From NCBI GenBank assembly GCA_041690535.1, contig JAWLHA010000001.1, forward strand, positions 62,001 to 126,000: a DNA stretch of 64,000 nt, in the 5' to 3' direction. Both the position numbers and the translations under genes were made by a program. Shown piece after piece: positions 15,569 through 24,208 of the stretch. The DNA comes from JAWLHA01 sp041690535. Lineage in GTDB: Bacteria; Pseudomonadota; Gammaproteobacteria; Thiohalomonadales; Thiohalomonadaceae. The notes beneath the pieces were generated by a model. The model saw only the letters and a list, made by a program, of their open reading frames with translations. It made no database searches and was not told the DNA's origin. Positions within the stretch are counted from its first letter, which is position 1. Every line of letters begins with the position of its first letter.

Positions 15569-16165
15569 ATGAGCGTTTCATACTACGACGAGCACGCAAC
15601 CCGATACTTCGCCGAAACCGTTTTGGTGGACATGGCCGGAATCCGTGAACGGTTCGAACACTACTTCCCCCTCCATGCTCAAGACATTCTCGATGCCGGT
15701 TGCGGAAGCGGACGCGACGCCAAAGCGTTTGCTGAGAGCGGGTATCGTGTCAGCGCTTTTGATGCTTCGGAGAAGCTGACGAAGCTGGCCTCCGAATGGG
15801 CAGGAATCCCTGTTCGGCACCTTCGGTTTCAAGAGTTTGAACAGCACTGGTCGTTCGACGGGATCTGGGCCTGCTCGTCACTGGTCCATGTCCCCCTGGA
15901 CGAACTGGACGAGGTATTCGGCCGACTGACTCGGGCTCTGCGACCCCAAGGAGTGATGTACCTCAACTTCAAGAAGGGACATGGCGAGCGAGAGCAGGAC
16001 GGTCGGACGTTCACAGACCTGATGCCGGCGGAAGTCTGCGCCCTGGTGGCGAGGCAGCCCGATATGGAACTGTTCGAACTGTGGGTGACGGGCAGCTTGA
16101 TCGCAGGAAACAAAGACCGCTGGATCAACGTGATTGCCCGCAAGAAAGAGGCGGCGGATGTTTAA
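15569..16165 (+). CDS. Class I SAM-dependent methyltransferase
   Basis: ATG at 15569, four bases after the ATP-grasp stop. Motif I is ILDAGCGSGRDAKAF near residue 40, an acidic residue ends the second strand (VSAFDAS), and IWACSSLVHVP marks motif IV. Length of 198 is that of a small Methyltransf_11/TehB-like enzyme. The acceptor is unknown; pairing with an ATP-grasp ligase suggests a two-step modification. Confidence 0.8.
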   Translation: MSVSYYDEHATRYFAETVLVDMAGIRERFEHYFPLHAQDILDAGCGSGRDAKAFAESGYRVSAFDASEKLTKLASEWAGIPVRHLRFQEFEQHWSFDGIWACSSLVHVPLDELDEVFGRLTRALRPQGVMYLNFKKGHGEREQDGRTFTDLMPAEVCALVARQPDMELFELWVTGSLIAGNKDRWINVIARKKEAADV

Positions 16166-16796
16166 GTACGGGGAAGAAAAGCAATGGTATGAACGAGCAA
16201 CCCCGTCTGGGCCGGAGACAAGCCTGCGGATCGAGTGTCATCACTCCGGCGGGCGCTGTGGCACTTACCGTCTCTCGGCCTACGACGGAGACCGTCTTGT
16301 GCATTCGGCCTCCTACGCCTGGAACGTGTGGCGGGGCCATTGCAGCGGCCAACTGCTGATGCCCGACTTCGTGGCGGAGGCGGAGCGGAAACGGCCTGAT
16401 GCGGCGGGGAAGGTGGCTGGCGATACCTTCCGCCCCATGAACGAACAAGCCATTCGAGAAGCTTTTGCGGCTGTCTTCTCGAAAGACTTCCTCGAAAACC
16501 GGCAGCAGGCCGTCGATGGCGGAAGGCCGTTCGATGTCAGCGAGTTCGCCTGGATGGTGTTCAACCAGGGCCTGAATGCGGGCCGCCCTGAACGCGCCGT
16601 GCTGGAGCAGATCCATCGCCTCGCCACGAGCCCACACTGCCAGCCCGACTGCCCGTTCTACGCGGAGCGCCCGCACCCCAAGGGTGAGTGCGGGCTCGAC
16701 CGCTGCATGGATGCCGTCGGTGTCACTGTGGCAAAGGTTTTGGAGACTTTCGATGATGTGAAGAGTCAGGGCGGGGACGGCGAGGAGCACTCCTGA
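16158..16796 (+). CDS. Hypothetical protein, 212 aa
   Basis: ATG at 16158 overlaps the methyltransferase stop and follows GAGGCGG. The first about 70 residues are beta-rich with ECHHSGGRCGTYRLSAYD, and a cysteine group near the end (CQPDCPF, CGLDRCMD) may bind metal. No family was recognised. Its TGA overlaps the next ATG. Confidence 0.6.
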   Translation: MFKYGEEKQWYERATPSGPETSLRIECHHSGGRCGTYRLSAYDGDRLVHSASYAWNVWRGHCSGQLLMPDFVAEAERKRPDAAGKVAGDTFRPMNEQAIREAFAAVFSKDFLENRQQAVDGGRPFDVSEFAWMVFNQGLNAGRPERAVLEQIHRLATSPHCQPDCPFYAERPHPKGECGLDRCMDAVGVTVAKVLETFDDVKSQGGDGEEHS

Positions 16797-17695
16797 TGAT
16801 CATCTCCGCATCCCGCCGGACCGATCTGCCGGCCTTCTACTCCCAATGGCTCATGAATCGTCTGCGGGCCGGGTTCGCGATCAAACGCAATCCCTATTCC
16901 GGGGCCGAGTCGCAGGTGGACCTGCGTCCAGAGGCTGTGGATGCCATCGTCTTCTGGACCCGCAATGGAAAGCCCCTCCTGCCGCATCTGGACGAGCTGG
17001 ACGCCATGGGGCACCGGTACTACTTCCAGTACACGATCACCGGCCTTCCGCGTGCTCTGGAGCGCTCAGTGCCCCATCCCCTCAAGGCCATCGAGACCTT
17101 CCTAACCTTGGCCAAGCGAATTGGCCCCGACCGCATGATCTGGCGCTTTGACCCTATCGCCTTCACCAACCTGGTAGACGAGGCAGAGCACCGCCGCTTG
17201 TTCCAGAAGCTCGCCGAAGCCCTCGCGGGCTCAACCCGGCGCGTGGTGATCAGCTTCGCCGACGACTACAAGAAGACGAAGAAGAACCTCCAAGCCGCAG
17301 AAGGGGTGCAGACGGTCACCTTCTTGAATGACCCCGGAGCCGATACCGCCAACAAGGAGCGGGCCAAGCGATTCGCCTGCGAACTGGCGGACATCGCCGC
17401 CGGCCACGGCATTGCCCTCGAAATGTGTGCCGAGGACATGGACCTAACAGGGACCAATGTCCGCAACACCCGGTGCATCGACCCGGATCTCATCGCGCAA
17501 CTGTTCGGCACCGCCGTCTCCGGGCGCAAAGACCCCGGCCAGCGCAAGGCGTGTGGGTGCATCAAGAGTGTCGATCTGGGGGAGTACAACACCTGCCTGC
17601 ACGGCTGCGTCTACTGCTACGCCACCGACGAGCTGGCGCAGGCCAAGGCCCGCTACGCCCAACACGACCCGGCGAGCCCGATTTTGATTCCCTGA
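16796..17695 (+). CDS. DUF1848 protein (radical-SAM-like iron-sulfur protein)
   Basis: ATG at 16796 overlaps the previous stop. The N-terminus MIISASRRTDLPAFY and VFWTRN are characteristic of DUF1848. The C-terminal CGCIKSVDLGEYNTC plus CVYCYA provides the cysteine cluster, like spore photoproduct lyase-type proteins. The family is uncharacterised. The 299-residue length is normal. It closes the ATP-grasp operon. Confidence 0.85.
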   Translation: MIISASRRTDLPAFYSQWLMNRLRAGFAIKRNPYSGAESQVDLRPEAVDAIVFWTRNGKPLLPHLDELDAMGHRYYFQYTITGLPRALERSVPHPLKAIETFLTLAKRIGPDRMIWRFDPIAFTNLVDEAEHRRLFQKLAEALAGSTRRVVISFADDYKKTKKNLQAAEGVQTVTFLNDPGADTANKERAKRFACELADIAAGHGIALEMCAEDMDLTGTNVRNTRCIDPDLIAQLFGTAVSGRKDPGQRKACGCIKSVDLGEYNTCLHGCVYCYATDELAQAKARYAQHDPASPILIP

Positions 17696-17716
17696 ATAGC
17701 AAGAACGGAGCAATGA

Positions 17717-18550
17717 ATGGCCACTGCACGGATCACGATTGAAATTGACTACGACGACAGGAGTATCGCTCCGGAAGCTGCCCGGCCGGCGGTCGAAGCC
17801 TTGGCCCAATGGGTCGAGAAAAGCTTGAGCGACGGCTTGGTCACCTGCATTGAGCCGGAACCGACACCACCCTTCGCGGTCCAGGCGCTGCGGGTCCATA
17901 CCGTTCTCCCTAACGGCCCGCTTCCCCAAGACCTCACAGGCGAGGCGATTTCCGCGCTGCTGACCAATGGGCTGCGCGCCAAGAACGACGCTGAACGCGC
18001 CTATCACAACCTCTGTGCTGCACTCGTGGCGCGTTTCGGTGAAGAGGCGCCCGAGGGGGTGTCCGACAGCAAGTGGGACTTGGCTACCATGGTGGCCGAG
18101 GAGCCGGTACATGAGCGCAAGCCCCGTACCTTTTTGCATGTGTTGTTCAAGGACGGCCTGCCGTTGCAAAAACCCCTTCTTAGCCGGGCCATGCCGGGGG
18201 ATTTCGTAGCTGTACGGCCCTGCGGGGAGGACGGGCAGGGCAAGACCTACCTCGGGATCATGCTGGGCGACCTGGTGATGTCCCCGAGCATTCGCTACCA
18301 CGAAGCCTCGCAAAGCCTACTGGTGGGCTTCCGGGGGCTTGGGAACCCGGCCATGTGGGTGCCGGATCTGGATCGGGTGGTGATGGGCTGCGAGTCCTGG
18401 TGGAACAAAATCGATTCCCCTGAGGACCTGCGGGCGATCACGAACAACGATATCCAAAACGTCTGGTATGTGCGGGCGCTTGCCGGGCTTACAGGGCCTC
18501 GGGGGAATGAAGGGAAGGGGGGGGAGGGCGGTAATGAGCCGTTTTCCTAA
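17717..18550 (+). CDS. Hypothetical protein, 277 aa
   Basis: ATG at 17717 follows GAACGGAGCAATGA. The protein is soluble; residues 135-235 are beta-rich with several Gly-Asp turns. The end is Gly/Glu rich. No family was recognised. Confidence 0.6.
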   Translation: MATARITIEIDYDDRSIAPEAARPAVEALAQWVEKSLSDGLVTCIEPEPTPPFAVQALRVHTVLPNGPLPQDLTGEAISALLTNGLRAKNDAERAYHNLCAALVARFGEEAPEGVSDSKWDLATMVAEEPVHERKPRTFLHVLFKDGLPLQKPLLSRAMPGDFVAVRPCGEDGQGKTYLGIMLGDLVMSPSIRYHEASQSLLVGFRGLGNPAMWVPDLDRVVMGCESWWNKIDSPEDLRAITNNDIQNVWYVRALAGLTGPRGNEGKGGEGGNEPFS

Positions 18551-18570
18551 AACCAGTTTAACGGTATATT
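18547..18570 (+). promoter_or_regulatory. Weak candidate promoter of the recurrent family
   Basis: CTAAAACCAGTTTAACGG followed by TATATT at 18565 resembles the conserved spacer plus -10. No good -35 is present. It lies 32 bases before the ybbJ-like gene. Confidence 0.4.
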
Positions 18571-18601
18571 GCGACAAAGAATCTGCATAAGGACGCTTTG
18601 A

Positions 18602-19069
18602 ATGGACTTCCCAATTCCCGCTGTCTGGATTGTTGTTGGCCTGTTGTTGGTCATTTCAGAGGTGTTGATGACCAGCATCGTGGCGGTGTTTTTCGGTATC
18701 GCCGCCATCCTCGTGGGCCTTCTGATGTGGGCCGGGTTGCTCGATACCCCCTCAGCGCAGTGGTTCACATTCAGCGTGACGAGCATTGCACTGCTGGTCA
18801 CAACACGCCACAGACTCCGGCAATATCTGGTTGGCGATGTAGTGGAAACCAATGATGCCCACAAGTCCTTCAAGGACTACCTCGGACAGCGCGCCACAGC
18901 GATCACCGACTTCGCCCATGGGGCGGGGAAGGTGATGCTCAACGGCGTCTCTTGGACGGCCCGAGCGGGCGATTCCAGCGAAACCATCAGTGCCGGCGAT
19001 CCTCTGTGGATCGTCGGGCATGACGGTATCGAGCTTCGCGTCAGTAAAACCGAACCGGTTCAGCATTAA
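18602..19069 (+). CDS. ybbJ: NfeD/YbbJ-like membrane protein
   Basis: ATG at 18602. Residues 5-75 contain two to three membrane segments and the last 65 residues a small OB-like fold (GQRATAITDFAHGAGKVMLNGVSWTARAGD). Length of 155 equals E. coli YbbJ (152). Directly downstream is a QmcA-like SPFH protein, the usual partner. The pair is thought to act in membrane microdomain quality control. Confidence 0.85.
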   Translation: MDFPIPAVWIVVGLLLVISEVLMTSIVAVFFGIAAILVGLLMWAGLLDTPSAQWFTFSVTSIALLVTTRHRLRQYLVGDVVETNDAHKSFKDYLGQRATAITDFAHGAGKVMLNGVSWTARAGDSSETISAGDPLWIVGHDGIELRVSKTEPVQH

Positions 19070-19096
19070 ACCAACAGAGGAAAGGAAAAAACCAGT

Positions 19097-20029
19097 ATGC
19101 ACATGGATATCGGACTCATTTTGACCGGCGGTTTGGCCGTCTTCATCATCGCGGCGGTTTTCAGGGCGGCTGTCATCGTCCCCCAGCGGTACCACTACAT
19201 CGTTGAGCGCCTGGGGAAATATGCGGGGACGCTGGACTCGGGGTTCCATATCCTCGTCCCGTTTGTCGACCGGGTGGCCTATCGGCACAGTCTGAAAGAA
19301 GATGTGATTGACGTTCCGCCCCAACAGTGCGTGACCAGGGACAACATCGAGGTGGGCGTCAACGGTGTCCTCTACCTCCAGGTTGTGGATGCGCAAAAGG
19401 CGAGCTACGGCATCGAGGACTATCGCTATGCTGCCGCACAGCTTGCCCAGACGACCATGCGCTCGGTCATCGGTCAGATCGATCTCGACAAGACCTTCGA
19501 GGAACGCGCCAAGATCAACAACGAGGTGGTCAACGCGCTCGATGAGGCCGCCGGCCCATGGGGGGTGAAGGTGTTGCGCTACGAGATTTCGGACATTGAT
19601 CTGCCCGCAGGCATCAAGGATGCTTTGGAAAAGCAGATGCGGGCCGAGCGGGAGCGCCGGGCCACCATCGCCGAATCCGAGGGGAAGCGCCAAGCGATGA
19701 TCAACGTTTCCGAAGGTGAGAAACAGGAGATGATCAACCGCTCGGAAGGCGAGAAGCAGCGCCAAATCAACGAGGCGGAGGGTCGGGCCGAGGAAATTCA
19801 GCTCATCGCCACGGCAACTGCTGAAGGGCTCCGGAAGATCGCCGAAGCGATCCAGACACCGGGTGGTACGGAGGCCATGAATCTCCGGGTGGCCGAGCAG
19901 TACGTCAAGGAATTCGGCCAACTGGCCCAGAAGACCAATACCCTGATCCTGCCGGCCGAACTGTCCAACATTGGCGGTGCCGTCGCCGGGCTGGCCAAGA
20001 TCATGAACCCGCAACAGTCCAACGCCTAA
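19097..20029 (+). CDS. qmcA: SPFH/stomatin-like protein, QmcA type
   Basis: ATG at 19097 after AGAGGAAAGG. An N-terminal membrane anchor (residues 5-25) is followed by the SPFH domain (VPQRYHYIVERLGKY, DNIEVGVNGVLYLQVVD) and a long Ala/Glu-rich coiled coil with repeats of SEGEKQ (190-235). Length of 310 matches E. coli QmcA. It forms an operon with the ybbJ-like gene and ends in a terminator. Confidence 0.9.
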   Translation: MHMDIGLILTGGLAVFIIAAVFRAAVIVPQRYHYIVERLGKYAGTLDSGFHILVPFVDRVAYRHSLKEDVIDVPPQQCVTRDNIEVGVNGVLYLQVVDAQKASYGIEDYRYAAAQLAQTTMRSVIGQIDLDKTFEERAKINNEVVNALDEAAGPWGVKVLRYEISDIDLPAGIKDALEKQMRAERERRATIAESEGKRQAMINVSEGEKQEMINRSEGEKQRQINEAEGRAEEIQLIATATAEGLRKIAEAIQTPGGTEAMNLRVAEQYVKEFGQLAQKTNTLILPAELSNIGGAVAGLAKIMNPQQSNA

Positions 20030-20035
20030 CCCCCA

Positions 20036-20060
20036 GGGGAGTCGACATCGGCTCCCCTTC
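20036..20060 (+). terminator. Terminator-like hairpin, copy 1 of a repeat
   Basis: GGGGAG and CTCCCC flank TCGACATCGG, followed by TTCGTC. The same sequence occurs at 20590-20614, so two identical hairpins bracket the small membrane protein gene. Confidence 0.65.
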
Positions 20061-20167
20061 GTCGAGGCGCAGGAGACGTAAGTGCATCGCTGAAACTGCC
20101 GGGTGCGTATCCAAATGCCGGGGTTTTGATGTTTTGTGAGCAAAAATGAAAAAGTAGGGGTGCGAGA

Positions 20168-20566
20168 ATGGAACAGCGAAACAACAAACCCAACCAGTCG
20201 ACCGTTGGTGTCAAATCCATTGAGGAGTTTCCCCCTTCCGGTCCTTCCAAACAGCTTTCACACCCGATGCTGTTGACGATAGCGCTTTATCCTGCCGGGT
20301 TGGGATTGCTTCTTGTTGGTGGTGAGGGCATGGAGTGGGTGAAGTCAATTGGCGCTGTGCTGTTCATCATCAGCGTTGTGGGGGCAGTTTGGCTGGCCTC
20401 GGGCTGGAGCAAAAAGCAGCGGGCCTATTGGGGTTACCTTGAGAGCGTGGAGAAGGAAGTGCTGATCGAGGTTTCCGGTGCGAAGGACCTCGATTACTGG
20501 AGCCGAGCGAGTATCAAACAGTTTCTCCGTAAGAACACTGGCCGCAAAGCACAACAAATCGTCTGA
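20168..20566 (+). CDS. Hypothetical membrane protein, 132 aa
   Basis: ATG at 20168 after AGTAGGGGTGCGAG. Two membrane segments (about residues 34-52 and 58-78) are followed by a basic cytoplasmic tail. No family was recognised. It stands between two identical terminator-like hairpins, so it may be an inserted unit. Confidence 0.6.
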   Translation: MEQRNNKPNQSTVGVKSIEEFPPSGPSKQLSHPMLLTIALYPAGLGLLLVGGEGMEWVKSIGAVLFIISVVGAVWLASGWSKKQRAYWGYLESVEKEVLIEVSGAKDLDYWSRASIKQFLRKNTGRKAQQIV

Positions 20567-20589
20567 CGGCAGACAAACCGCAGTGCCAG

Positions 20590-20614
20590 GGGGAGTCGAC
20601 ATCGGCTCCCCTTC
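20590..20614 (+). terminator. Terminator-like hairpin, copy 2 of a repeat
   Basis: Same GGGGAG-TCGACATCGG-CTCCCC-TTCGTC as at 20036, right after the membrane protein gene. Confidence 0.65.
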
Positions 20615-20635
20615 GTCTCACCTGAAATTCTCCTC

Positions 20636-21241
20636 ATGGGTTACTACGATATGGACCTGAGAGACGTGCCGGGCGGACTGAAGCCTGAAATGGAACAAAG
20701 CATCGAAGCGGCTTTGCTCGCCCAAGTCCGCGAGGAAGCGAAGACCCGAAACGATGCGGTGGCACGGGGCAACGAAACCCCCACCTTGGCCGCCGCCTTG
20801 CTGGACAAGTTCGGGTGGGGGATCTCGAAGACAGCGAGCGCCCTTGGGGTTCGGTCCACACATCTGCAACGCGAGGTCGACCGCCTGGTGCGGGAGATCG
20901 ACACCAATTTTGACGAACACCGCAAGAAGCGCTGGGCGGCCCAGCCGGCGGGGATCGTTTTCGTGGACAAAGAGCGCAACCAGGGGCTCACTCAGAAGCT
21001 CACCCCCGGTGATGTGATCACACACAAGGTCTGCGGCGGGGGCATCCAGGAGCACGTCTTCACCGGCACGGACGGGGCGTGGATCTGTGGGTACCCCACC
21101 AACGACACCGCCATGATCGAACGCTGCCGCATTCACACGAACGATATCTCGCCGACCAATGTCACCCACGTCAATCGCATTGCGGTCGAGGCCCTGGACT
21201 ACGCCGCGCCCCGTCGGCGGCCCTACGAAGGGTTGGAATGA
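20636..21241 (+). CDS. Hypothetical protein with possible HTH, 201 aa
   Basis: ATG at 20636 in a weak site. Residues 58-85 (KFGWGISKTASALGVRSTHL) look like a helix-turn-helix. The second half has His and Cys residues but no clear motif. Its TGA overlaps the next ATG. Confidence 0.55.
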   Translation: MGYYDMDLRDVPGGLKPEMEQSIEAALLAQVREEAKTRNDAVARGNETPTLAAALLDKFGWGISKTASALGVRSTHLQREVDRLVREIDTNFDEHRKKRWAAQPAGIVFVDKERNQGLTQKLTPGDVITHKVCGGGIQEHVFTGTDGAWICGYPTNDTAMIERCRIHTNDISPTNVTHVNRIAVEALDYAAPRRRPYEGLE

Positions 21242-21570
21242 ACATGGAAAAAGAGACCGCCTGCTCGAACGCCCCCGACAACAGGCTCGACCCGACCCGT
21301 GCCGCGCCCCGGTTTATCGACCAGATCGACGCCGACAGGGAAGCCATCCGCTGGCTGGAAGAGCGGGCGCTTAGCCGAGGGGCCAACCATATCGAGTGGC
21401 ATAACCACGAGGGGGACGGGCGAACCGGGAGCGCCTGGAAGGATGGTGTTTTGGTCGCGGCAACGGTAGTGCTTCGCGACTGGCTGAACTACTCCGTCTT
21501 GATCTGTCACGAAGTCGAAGAAGGCGTAAAAACAAGGGCTTGCGATGCGAAAAGTGGCGATAGGGCATAA
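21238..21570 (+). CDS. Hypothetical protein, 110 aa
   Basis: ATG at 21238 overlaps the previous stop; an ATG at 21244 is an alternative. It is an acidic protein with IEWHNHEGDG and a LLCxE-type end, without a known family. It is the last gene before a strong promoter at 21610. Confidence 0.5.
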   Translation: MNMEKETACSNAPDNRLDPTRAAPRFIDQIDADREAIRWLEERALSRGANHIEWHNHEGDGRTGSAWKDGVLVAATVVLRDWLNYSVLICHEVEEGVKTRACDAKSGDRA

Positions 21571-21609
21571 GGGAGGCTGGAGAAACGAAGCGCATCCCTC
21601 AACTTTTTC

Positions 21610-21641
21610 TTGACCAAGTAAAACTTGATACGCAGTATATC
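21610..21641 (+). promoter_or_regulatory. Promoter of the recurrent family with perfect CAAG-TAAAA-CTTG repeat
   Basis: TTGACC at 21610, then AAGTAAAACTTGATACG, then CAGTAT/TATATC. CAAG-TAAAA-CTTG is a perfect inverted repeat inside the spacer and is the clearest operator candidate of the family. Confidence 0.75.
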
Positions 21642-21679
21642 CAACAACTTAGCTCGCCGGGCTATGTTGGAGAACTGAA

Positions 21680-21913
21680 ATGGAGCGCTGTTTTACCCTC
21701 AAAGTACGCCTTCGTGGCGCCCCGCATCCGGTTGTGATGAGCCGCCGGCTCGTCTATGACCTGCCCGAACACGTCTACCGCAGCAAGAACTTCCTTGACG
21801 AACTTGCGCGCCAGCGCGAGGAGATGTTGGCAAGCCTGGCCGAGTTCGAGGTGAACGAAGTCCCCATCACCCGTTCACCGACTCAACAGGCGGCCGAGAT
21901 CCTGGACGAGTAG
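21680..21913 (+). CDS. Hypothetical protein, 77 aa
   Basis: ATG at 21680 has a GGAGAACT site complementary to the array units at 14.3 kb. It is a small protein with a beta-rich start and a helical Glu-rich end. No family was recognised. Confidence 0.6.
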   Translation: MERCFTLKVRLRGAPHPVVMSRRLVYDLPEHVYRSKNFLDELARQREEMLASLAEFEVNEVPITRSPTQQAAEILDE

Positions 21914-21939
21914 GCTCACCGAACCGAGCAGCGTGTCGC

Positions 21940-21978
21940 TTGTCTCATTTGTGGCAATTTGCTACATTTGATGCAAAT
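21940..21978 (+). promoter_or_regulatory. Promoter and operator of the ParD-like/zeta pair
   Basis: TTGTCT at 21940, 17 bp, TACATT at 21963. The palindrome ATTTG-ATG-CAAAT (21966-21978) overlaps the -10, as expected for an autoregulated toxin-antitoxin operon. Confidence 0.65.
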
Positions 21979-21998
21979 CAACACGGAGGCGCATCGCC

Positions 21999-22379
21999 AT
22001 GTCCGTTTCAGTGAGGCTCGACGACGATTTGTTCCACCAGGCGGAAGCCGAGGGGCGGGTATTCCACCGCAGTCCTCCCCGGCAGATCGAGTTCTGGGCC
22101 GATTTGGGCCGGCGCGTTTCCGCCCTGATGACCCCGACCGATGTGGTCGCGTTGCTGCAAGGCATCGCCACTGTCCGGGTGGAAACCCGCAAAACGCCCG
22201 CGCTCGACCTTGATGATGTGCTCGGGCAACTCGAACGTGATCGCACTCGCCTGAATGTCACCAAGGGGGCCGCCGTTTACTATGAGGCAAGTCGGACGCA
22301 CCCCGGTCTGATCGACCAGGTGACGCCGCAGGGCCGCCGGACCGGGCGCTTCCAAAACGGGGAGTTTATTCCAGTTTGA
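21999..22379 (+). CDS. ParD-like antitoxin
   Basis: ATG at 21999 after CGGAGGCG. The N-terminus (SVSVRLDDDLFHQAEAEG, then RSPPRQIEFWADLGRRV) is a ribbon-helix-helix like the ParD-like antitoxin family. The C-terminal half, from residue 65, would bind the toxin. It precedes and overlaps a zeta-type kinase gene, forming a type II toxin-antitoxin pair. Length of 126 is usual for this subfamily. Confidence 0.8.
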   Translation: MSVSVRLDDDLFHQAEAEGRVFHRSPPRQIEFWADLGRRVSALMTPTDVVALLQGIATVRVETRKTPALDLDDVLGQLERDRTRLNVTKGAAVYYEASRTHPGLIDQVTPQGRRTGRFQNGEFIPV

Positions 22380-22966
22380 GCACTACCACACCAAAGCTGT
22401 GGGTGCTCACTGGTGCCAATGGGGCAGGGAAGACCACCTTCTACGAGACGCTGCTGGCGCCAAGAGGGGTGGTCTTCATCAATGCCGACATCCTGGCCCG
22501 TAAGATCAGCCCCGATGCCCCCGAGGAAGCGAGCTATGAGGCCGCCAAGCTCGCGGCCCAGCTCCGCGACAGCTTCCTGGAAAAAGGCGAGTCGTTCTGC
22601 GCCGAGACTGTGTTCTCCCATCCGTCGAAGATCGACTTGATTGCCAAGGCCAAGGGTCTCGGGTACGAGGTAACGCTGTTCTATATCCACCTCGACAGCA
22701 TCGAGTTGAACCTGGTGCGTGTGGCGCAGCGGGTCACGGGAGGAGGGCACAGCGTCCCCGAGGAGAAGGTAAGGTCACGGCTGCCGCGCACCATGCGACA
22801 CATCCGCCAGGCGCTTCCGCTGGTGGACCAGGCCGTACTGCTCGACAACTCCTTTAGTGATGAGCCATTCCAGCGAGTCGCCGACCTCAATCGTGGCAAT
22901 CTCAGTATCCACCCGGCAACCATACCGGACTGGGCGCGAGAGATCCTGGTGGATTACTGCGGCTGA
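22376..22966 (+). CDS. Zeta toxin-family P-loop kinase
   Basis: The start is TTG at 22376, overlapping the antitoxin stop. Walker A is LTGANGAGKTTFYE at the N-terminus; FINADILARK and FCAETVFSHPSK are typical zeta motifs, the Asp and Arg/Lys residues binding the sugar nucleotide. Zeta toxins phosphorylate UDP-N-acetylglucosamine and block wall synthesis. Length of 196 is that of the short class. It likely serves plasmid maintenance. Confidence 0.85.
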   Translation: MSTTTPKLWVLTGANGAGKTTFYETLLAPRGVVFINADILARKISPDAPEEASYEAAKLAAQLRDSFLEKGESFCAETVFSHPSKIDLIAKAKGLGYEVTLFYIHLDSIELNLVRVAQRVTGGGHSVPEEKVRSRLPRTMRHIRQALPLVDQAVLLDNSFSDEPFQRVADLNRGNLSIHPATIPDWAREILVDYCG

Positions 22967-23039
22967 CCATCAAATGGCGAGATTCGTCCGCGTTTGCTTG
23001 ACTCTCTGTAGAGATCAGCCAGGGAGGGGGAGCGGACCG

Positions 23040-23339
23040 GTGGACAATCTCGCAATGGTCATAAACGACCCGGAAATTGCCTTGGAGATCAAGGAAGAGC
23101 TGGAGCAGCTAGGCGGCGAAGTCGTCGTAAGCGAAGTTTCAGCGGCCACTGGCGAAATGAGGCCGCAGACGCTCCCGCCAGAGTTCATCGTTCCATTGGT
23201 CCAAGCCGTGATCTTGGTGGTGATCAACGCGCCCCAGATGATCGACGCGATCTTTGAGACCATCAGGAAATACAAAGAACACGTACGCATCTTGAGAGAA
23301 GAGTCGGTCGAAGATGCCGAACGGAATTTTCGTGCGTAA
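23040..23339 (+). CDS. Hypothetical protein, 99 aa
   Basis: GTG at 23040 is chosen because AGGGAGGGGGAG lies just before; an ATG at 23055 is possible. A hydrophobic helix covers about residues 55-73 (IVPLVQAVILVVINAP), flanked by acidic helices. It may be a single-pass membrane protein. No family was recognised. Confidence 0.5.
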   Translation: MDNLAMVINDPEIALEIKEELEQLGGEVVVSEVSAATGEMRPQTLPPEFIVPLVQAVILVVINAPQMIDAIFETIRKYKEHVRILREESVEDAERNFRA

Positions 23340-23373
23340 GTGGGCCTTTTGAGTAGCGGCGAAGCAGAGGTCC

Positions 23374-23676
23374 TTACCGCCGCTCCTTCCACTCACGCAC
23401 CCGCGCCCGCCCTGTCTCTGTCGTCCGGTACTTCTTCGAGCCCCTGAGCCATCCCCCACGGGCCTTGCTCTCGACCAGCCCGTGTCGCTCCAGCTTGGCG
23501 AGCGTGGTGCTGTGATGGCTTCCATCATGCCCGCCAATGTCCATTGGCGTGGCCCAGCCGTTCTCGTGGCCGTACTTCGCCTCGTGGCAGGCATCCAGAT
23601 AGCGCAGCACTTCGAAGTCCCGCTCCGTTAATGGCCGGAGGCGAGTAGGGCGCGTCTGTGGCGATTCCGTGGTCAC
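23374..23676 (-). CDS. Winged-helix-like protein, 100 aa
   Basis: The ATG at 23676 overlaps the stop of the upstream minus-strand gene. Residues 15-85 show a winged helix pattern: LTERDFEVLRYL, DGSHHSTTLAKLERHGLVES and KKYRTTETGRA. It is probably a small DNA-binding regulator. It is last in the minus-strand block. Confidence 0.65.
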   Translation of the reverse strand: MTTESPQTRPTRLRPLTERDFEVLRYLDACHEAKYGHENGWATPMDIGGHDGSHHSTTLAKLERHGLVESKARGGWLRGSKKYRTTETGRARVREWKERR

Positions 23677-23984
23677 GGCGCGGAAGTCTCCTGCTGTGAC
23701 GCAAGGGCAAGGCCCCCTTTTTTAATCCAGTGTCGAACGGCTTTCTCCACCCGAGCCTTTGCCTCTTCTAGGGTCTCGAAGTAACCCTGACAATCCTTGA
23801 GGCCCGGCAGAGAACAGCTCGCCCGGATCTTCGCCTTGGTGCCACGAGGCACAGTGGTATCGTGGTGCGCCCCGCCGACCGGCCAATGCCCCAAGTAAAG
23901 AATTTCCCCCGCGCTATACCGCTTGGTGTCGTTTTTCCACTCCATCAGCGCTTTCTCTCCTTCCGGTTGGTGCTCTTTGCTCAT
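23673..23984 (-). CDS. Hypothetical protein, 103 aa
   Basis: ATG at 23984 overlaps the upstream stop; its TGA overlaps the next ATG. It is small, soluble and basic, with GGAHHDTTVPRGTKAKIRAS and a helical C-terminal half. No family was recognised. Confidence 0.55.
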   Translation of the reverse strand: MSKEHQPEGEKALMEWKNDTKRYSAGEILYLGHWPVGGAHHDTTVPRGTKAKIRASCSLPGLKDCQGYFETLEEAKARVEKAVRHWIKKGGLALASQQETSAP

Positions 23985-24208
23985 GCAACCACCCCGATCA
24001 GTAACGTGGCCGCTTGATCCCCATCAACTTCTTCGACAAAGGCATCAGCCGGATCGCGGGTGAAATTGCACGAGCCGTAGTGGTTGGGGCCGCCAATGCA
24101 GTAGGCCGCGTCCCCCGCCGTCTTCGACCACAGACAGCCATGCGCTATAAACAGTGCGCCAATGCGGAGTTTTGCAAACTCCTTTCGGGTGGTATTGACG
24201 TTAGCCAC
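23981..24208 (-). CDS. Hypothetical Cys-containing protein, 75 aa
   Basis: GTG at 24208 with GAGGAAG before it, overlapping the end of the upstream gene. It contains AAYCIGGPNHYGSCNF, two cysteines and a His that may bind metal. No family was recognised. Confidence 0.5.
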   Translation of the reverse strand: MANVNTTRKEFAKLRIGALFIAHGCLWSKTAGDAAYCIGGPNHYGSCNFTRDPADAFVEEVDGDQAATLLIGVVA

